From WYEN01 sp049976205 (lineage in GTDB: Archaea; Thermoproteota; Thermoprotei_A; Sulfolobales; AG1): 17,250 nt of DNA. Position numbers and translations under genes: made by a program. The DNA is taken from contig JBMFIR010000031.1 in the NCBI GenBank assembly GCA_049976205.1, positions 1 through 17,250 of the forward strand. The letters are read 5' to 3'. Shown here in pieces: positions 14,574 through 17,250 of this stretch. Within the stretch, counting starts at the first letter, position 1; every line of letters begins with the position of its first letter. A model generated the notes under the pieces. It made no database searches. It was not told the DNA's origin and saw only the letters and a program-made list of their open reading frames with translations.

Positions 14574-16277
14574 GTGTCCCGAGTCGATCGAGTCTCTAGA
14601 TGGAGAAGAGCACTATCAAAAACCCTAGCTCTACTAATCGTTGCATTAGTAGTTGTTGCAGGAGTCGTGGTCTTCTTCACGGGAAATCTTCTACAGAAAC
14701 AAATGCCCTCAACAACCACTTCTCCATTTACTACGACATCACTATACACAACTCCTCTAGCAATTACCACGACCCCGCAGACATTGATGTCCTCACCTGT
14801 TGTATCTGCTAAAGATACTCTTAAGGTGGCTATTGGAGTTGATCTTGATACAGTAGATCCTCATGGACAAACGACTGCTACAGTATCAAATGTCTTAAGA
14901 CATGTGTACGAGACACTTGTGTGGAGAGACCCAAATAATCTCTCAGTAATTCCACTACTAGCTGAAAGATGGGAGGTCTCTAGCGATGGGTTAGTATATA
15001 CTCTCTACCTCAGGAAAGGAGTTAAGTTCCACGATGGATCAGAGTTTAATGCTACTGTCGTGAAAGCAAATTTTGATAGATGGTTTGATCCAACGGTCAG
15101 AGTACCAACAAGATCTCAGCTAGGTCCCGTGAATAAGACTGAAGTAGTTGATCCATATACCCTAAGAGTGTATCTATCGAGACCCTACCCATTCTTTATA
15201 GATATGTTAGCTAGTATACCATATATCACTAGTCTACCAGTGCTACAGAAATTCAAGAACAACACAATTACCGAGGTCGTGGGCACAGGACCCTATAAGT
15301 TTGTTTCATGGGAGAAGGGTAAGAAAATAGTCTTGGAGAGATTCGATGATTACTGGGGTCCTAAGCCACCTATAAAGAGAATTGAGTGGTACATAATGCC
15401 TGAGGCATCAACTAGATTAGCGGCCTTATTAGCCGGAGACGTTGATTTCGCCTATAATCTACCGGCAACAGATCTTGAGAGAGTAAAGAGTAATCCTAAT
15501 CTAATTGCTCTAACACCTACTATGGATAGAATAATTTTTATAGTTCTCGTAATTAAGCCCAATAGCCCGCTGGCGGATCCGAGGGTGAGACAAGCACTTA
15601 ATTATGCAATTGATAAAGAGGCGATAATAAATAGCATATTATTTGGTTTAGCGGTTCCAGCAAATGACTCATTTGTCCCACCACACTACCTAGGGTACTT
15701 CCCGATGCAACCATATAAATACGATCCTGAGAAAGCTAAGAAGCTACTAGCTGAGGCAGGATACCCCAATGGATTCAAAATGGTTCTACTCCATCCAACA
15801 GGTAGATATCTCCAAGATAAGCAGGTAGCCGAGGCAATACAAGCTTACTTAGCCAACATCGGTGTTCAAGTAGAGCTGAAGACAATGGATTGGCCAAGTT
15901 TCGTAGCAACAGTATTGAAACCATGTTCAGAGAAGGACTATGATGCTGTTCTTCTTGGATGGGGTACCGCTATACCTGATGCATACTTCATATTATTCGG
16001 TCAATTCCACTCGACTCAGGCAACTCCTAAGGGACTTGCTCCAGCATGCTACAATAATTCTGAGGTTGATAGATACATTGATTTAGCCTCTAAAGAACTT
16101 GATCCTGTTAAGAGAGCTCAGTACTACAAGCTTGCTGAAGAGATTATCTGGAGAGATGCTCCATGGATCTTTCTCTACACACAGAAGAATTTTGCTGGTA
16201 AAGTAGCGACATTAAAAGGAGAATTTGTGCTAAACGGTGAAAACTTCTACTTTATGAATGCGTACTTTATAAAATAA
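14574..16277 (+). CDS. ABC solute-binding protein, SBP_bac_5 family, N-terminally anchored
   Basis: The extracellular binding subunit of the complete importer, 567 residues. A basic N-terminus (RVSRWRR) and one helix (about 14-35) lead into a Thr/Ser/Pro-rich stalk (44-79) and the family-5 domain: LKVAIGVDLDTVDPHGQ, YETLVWRD, LAERWEVSSDGLVYTLYLRKG with VKFHDGSEFNA, VVGTGPYKFVSWEKGKKIVLE, ADPRVRQALNYAIDKEAI, and the closing IIWRDAPWIFLYTQ. There is no C-terminal anchor. The composition is typical of dipeptide/oligopeptide or glutathione-type receptors, so peptides are the likely cargo, in keeping with the M19 peptidase next door. Start: GTG 14574 is favoured by the TATA box position. Confidence 0.9.
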   Translation: MSRVDRVSRWRRALSKTLALLIVALVVVAGVVVFFTGNLLQKQMPSTTTSPFTTTSLYTTPLAITTTPQTLMSSPVVSAKDTLKVAIGVDLDTVDPHGQTTATVSNVLRHVYETLVWRDPNNLSVIPLLAERWEVSSDGLVYTLYLRKGVKFHDGSEFNATVVKANFDRWFDPTVRVPTRSQLGPVNKTEVVDPYTLRVYLSRPYPFFIDMLASIPYITSLPVLQKFKNNTITEVVGTGPYKFVSWEKGKKIVLERFDDYWGPKPPIKRIEWYIMPEASTRLAALLAGDVDFAYNLPATDLERVKSNPNLIALTPTMDRIIFIVLVIKPNSPLADPRVRQALNYAIDKEAIINSILFGLAVPANDSFVPPHYLGYFPMQPYKYDPEKAKKLLAEAGYPNGFKMVLLHPTGRYLQDKQVAEAIQAYLANIGVQVELKTMDWPSFVATVLKPCSEKDYDAVLLGWGTAIPDAYFILFGQFHSTQATPKGLAPACYNNSEVDRYIDLASKELDPVKRAQYYKLAEEIIWRDAPWIFLYTQKNFAGKVATLKGEFVLNGENFYFMNAYFIK

Positions 16278-16287
16278 TAATTTTTTC
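16278..16287. terminator. T-tract between convergent binding-protein and peptidase genes
   Basis: The ten bases between the two stop codons include a T6 run on the plus strand, and the AT-only end of the plus gene gives a short T-run on the minus strand. This is enough for intrinsic archaeal termination. Confidence 0.4.
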
Positions 16288-17250
16288 TTATCTCCACACT
16301 CTCTTAACTACTCTAAGAATATTTCCACCTATAACTTTAGCAATCTCTTGATCCGAGTATCCATGCTTCACAAGCCATCTAATAATATTCTTGAATTCCG
16401 AGGGATTCTCTAACCCATCTACATATTCAACTCTTGGGAATGGGGGAAGATTCTCCTCTGTTGCGGTAATAGCTAGATACTCTCTGAAGACCTTGTGTAG
16501 AGCTACGTGATCCCCGAATAATGTGTCCGGGCCAAAAGCCACGTAGTCAATTCCTACGAGTTTCTCTATGTATTGGAAGTGCTCCATAACACTCTCAATA
16601 CTGTGCCTAGGATTATTCCTTGTTATTGTTGTGTGTGGTGCTGCCTCTATACCAAATACTCCTCCTCTCTCTGCTAGTGCCTGGATCACTTCATCAGGTT
16701 TCATTCTTCTCGAGGGCCACAGTGCTCTGGCTCCTGCATGTGTTATAACCACCGGGTCTTTGGAGGCTTCTATTACATCGAGACTTGTTTTATCGCCTGC
16801 GTGAGCAAGATCGGTTAACATGCCTAATTTATTCATTCTTCTAACTAATTCATAACCCAGATCTGTTAATCCTCTATCGATCTTGTCAGCTAATCCAGAA
16901 CCAAATTCATTACCTCTACTATACGCAATACCCATGCATCTGACGCCTAGCCCATATAGAATATCTATTCTAGATAGATCCTCTCTAATATTTGGTGGCC
17001 CCTCTAAATGAATAACCATAGCGATTCTACCTTCTCTGAAGGCTTTCTCGAAATCCTCTGCTTTTCTCGCAACAAAAACTAGGTCTTGATGATCTATGTC
17101 AGCTTGAATCATGCCTATCTGATGAATCACATTATCCCAATCCCAAGGATCCGGAGATCTCATTAAGGCAGTACCGTCCTGAAGCCCCTCAAACCAACCA
17201 TCCAAACCAGAGATCGCTAGACCCTCGTAACCGATCCATAATCTCCCAAC
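16288..17250 (-). CDS. M19-family (renal/membrane dipeptidase-like) peptidase, 5' end outside window
   Basis: A metallodipeptidase of the amidohydrolase superfamily; 320 residues are visible and the frame stays open to the window edge, so the N-terminus is missing. A TTG at 17205 could open a shorter frame, but the upstream residues (LWIGYEGLAISG) continue the protein. Recognisable metal-site and substrate residues, numbered from the first visible codon, are the bridging Glu in VIHLEG (83), His in LTDLAHAG (150), His and Arg in VVITHAGAR (171, 175) and Asp in GIDYVAFGPD (242). The N-terminal HxD metal ligand pair must lie beyond the edge or be absent. No signal is visible. It converges on the peptide-type importer 10 bp away, suggesting intracellular hydrolysis of imported dipeptides; D-amino-acid or other amide substrates are possible. 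Confidence 0.88.
   Translation of the reverse strand, partial: VGRLWIGYEGLAISGLDGWFEGLQDGTALMRSPDPWDWDNVIHQIGMIQADIDHQDLVFVARKAEDFEKAFREGRIAMVIHLEGPPNIREDLSRIDILYGLGVRCMGIAYSRGNEFGSGLADKIDRGLTDLGYELVRRMNKLGMLTDLAHAGDKTSLDVIEASKDPVVITHAGARALWPSRRMKPDEVIQALAERGGVFGIEAAPHTTITRNNPRHSIESVMEHFQYIEKLVGIDYVAFGPDTLFGDHVALHKVFREYLAITATEENLPPFPRVEYVDGLENPSEFKNIIRWLVKHGYSDQEIAKVIGGNILRVVKRVWR

Noticed and set aside
1..17250. CRISPR arrays, tRNA or rRNA genes
   Set aside because: No regularly spaced repeats and no cloverleaf or rRNA-like GC-rich blocks were found by eye on either strand; the only GC-rich block is the IS end.

Overview
The window looks like a stretch of chromosome from an anaerobic, peptide- and sugar-scavenging hyperthermophilic crenarchaeon, most likely of the Desulfurococcales/Thermoproteota type. 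The reasons are: AT-rich DNA with AGA/AGG-dominated arginine codons; archaeal TATA boxes about 20-30 nt ahead of several starts, some giving leaderless or nearly leaderless messages; frequent TTG and GTG starts; Thr/Ser/Pro-rich stalks that tether solute-binding proteins to the membrane; and a TnpB subfamily that I associate with hyperthermophilic archaea. No rRNA, tRNA or CRISPR array was seen. The assignment is inference, since no phylogenetic marker gene is present.

Layout. (1) 1-1350: a repeat-rich upstream region and a GH130-family glycoside phosphorylase/hydrolase. (2) 1522-4754: a two-gene TRAP transporter of the TAXI type, binding protein plus fused permease, with overlapping ATGA. 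(3) 4762-8517, minus strand: a peptide/oligosaccharide ABC importer made of a binding protein and two permeases but no ATPase; it converges with the TRAP operon across a 7-bp gap. (4) 8530-10607: a decayed zone. A KaiC/RadA-like ATPase gene is cut inside its Walker A motif by a TnpB-only IS200/IS605 (IS1341-type) element, whose own tnpB carries a 2-nt TA-repeat frameshift. A GC-rich structured end of the element is a good candidate for the omega (guide) RNA. Two short minus-strand frames in the adjacent spacer may be gene remnants. (5) 10768-16277: a complete Dpp/Opp-type importer, with permease, permease, two ATPases and then a separately promoted binding protein. (6) 16288-17250, minus strand: an M19 (renal dipeptidase-like) peptidase running off the window.

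How the parts fit. The window is an uptake and catabolism island: three secondary or primary importers, a phosphorolytic or hydrolytic enzyme for beta-mannoside-type sugars, and a dipeptidase able to process imported peptides. The ATPase-less importer may borrow the DppD/DppF-like ATPases of its neighbour. The unusual part is the IS-disrupted KaiC locus between the two importers. I do not see a clearly new multi-gene system; the most interesting signals are the disrupted KaiC/TnpB locus, the divergent TnpB active site, the opposite membrane anchoring of the two ABC binding proteins, and the paired repeats upstream of the GH130 gene.
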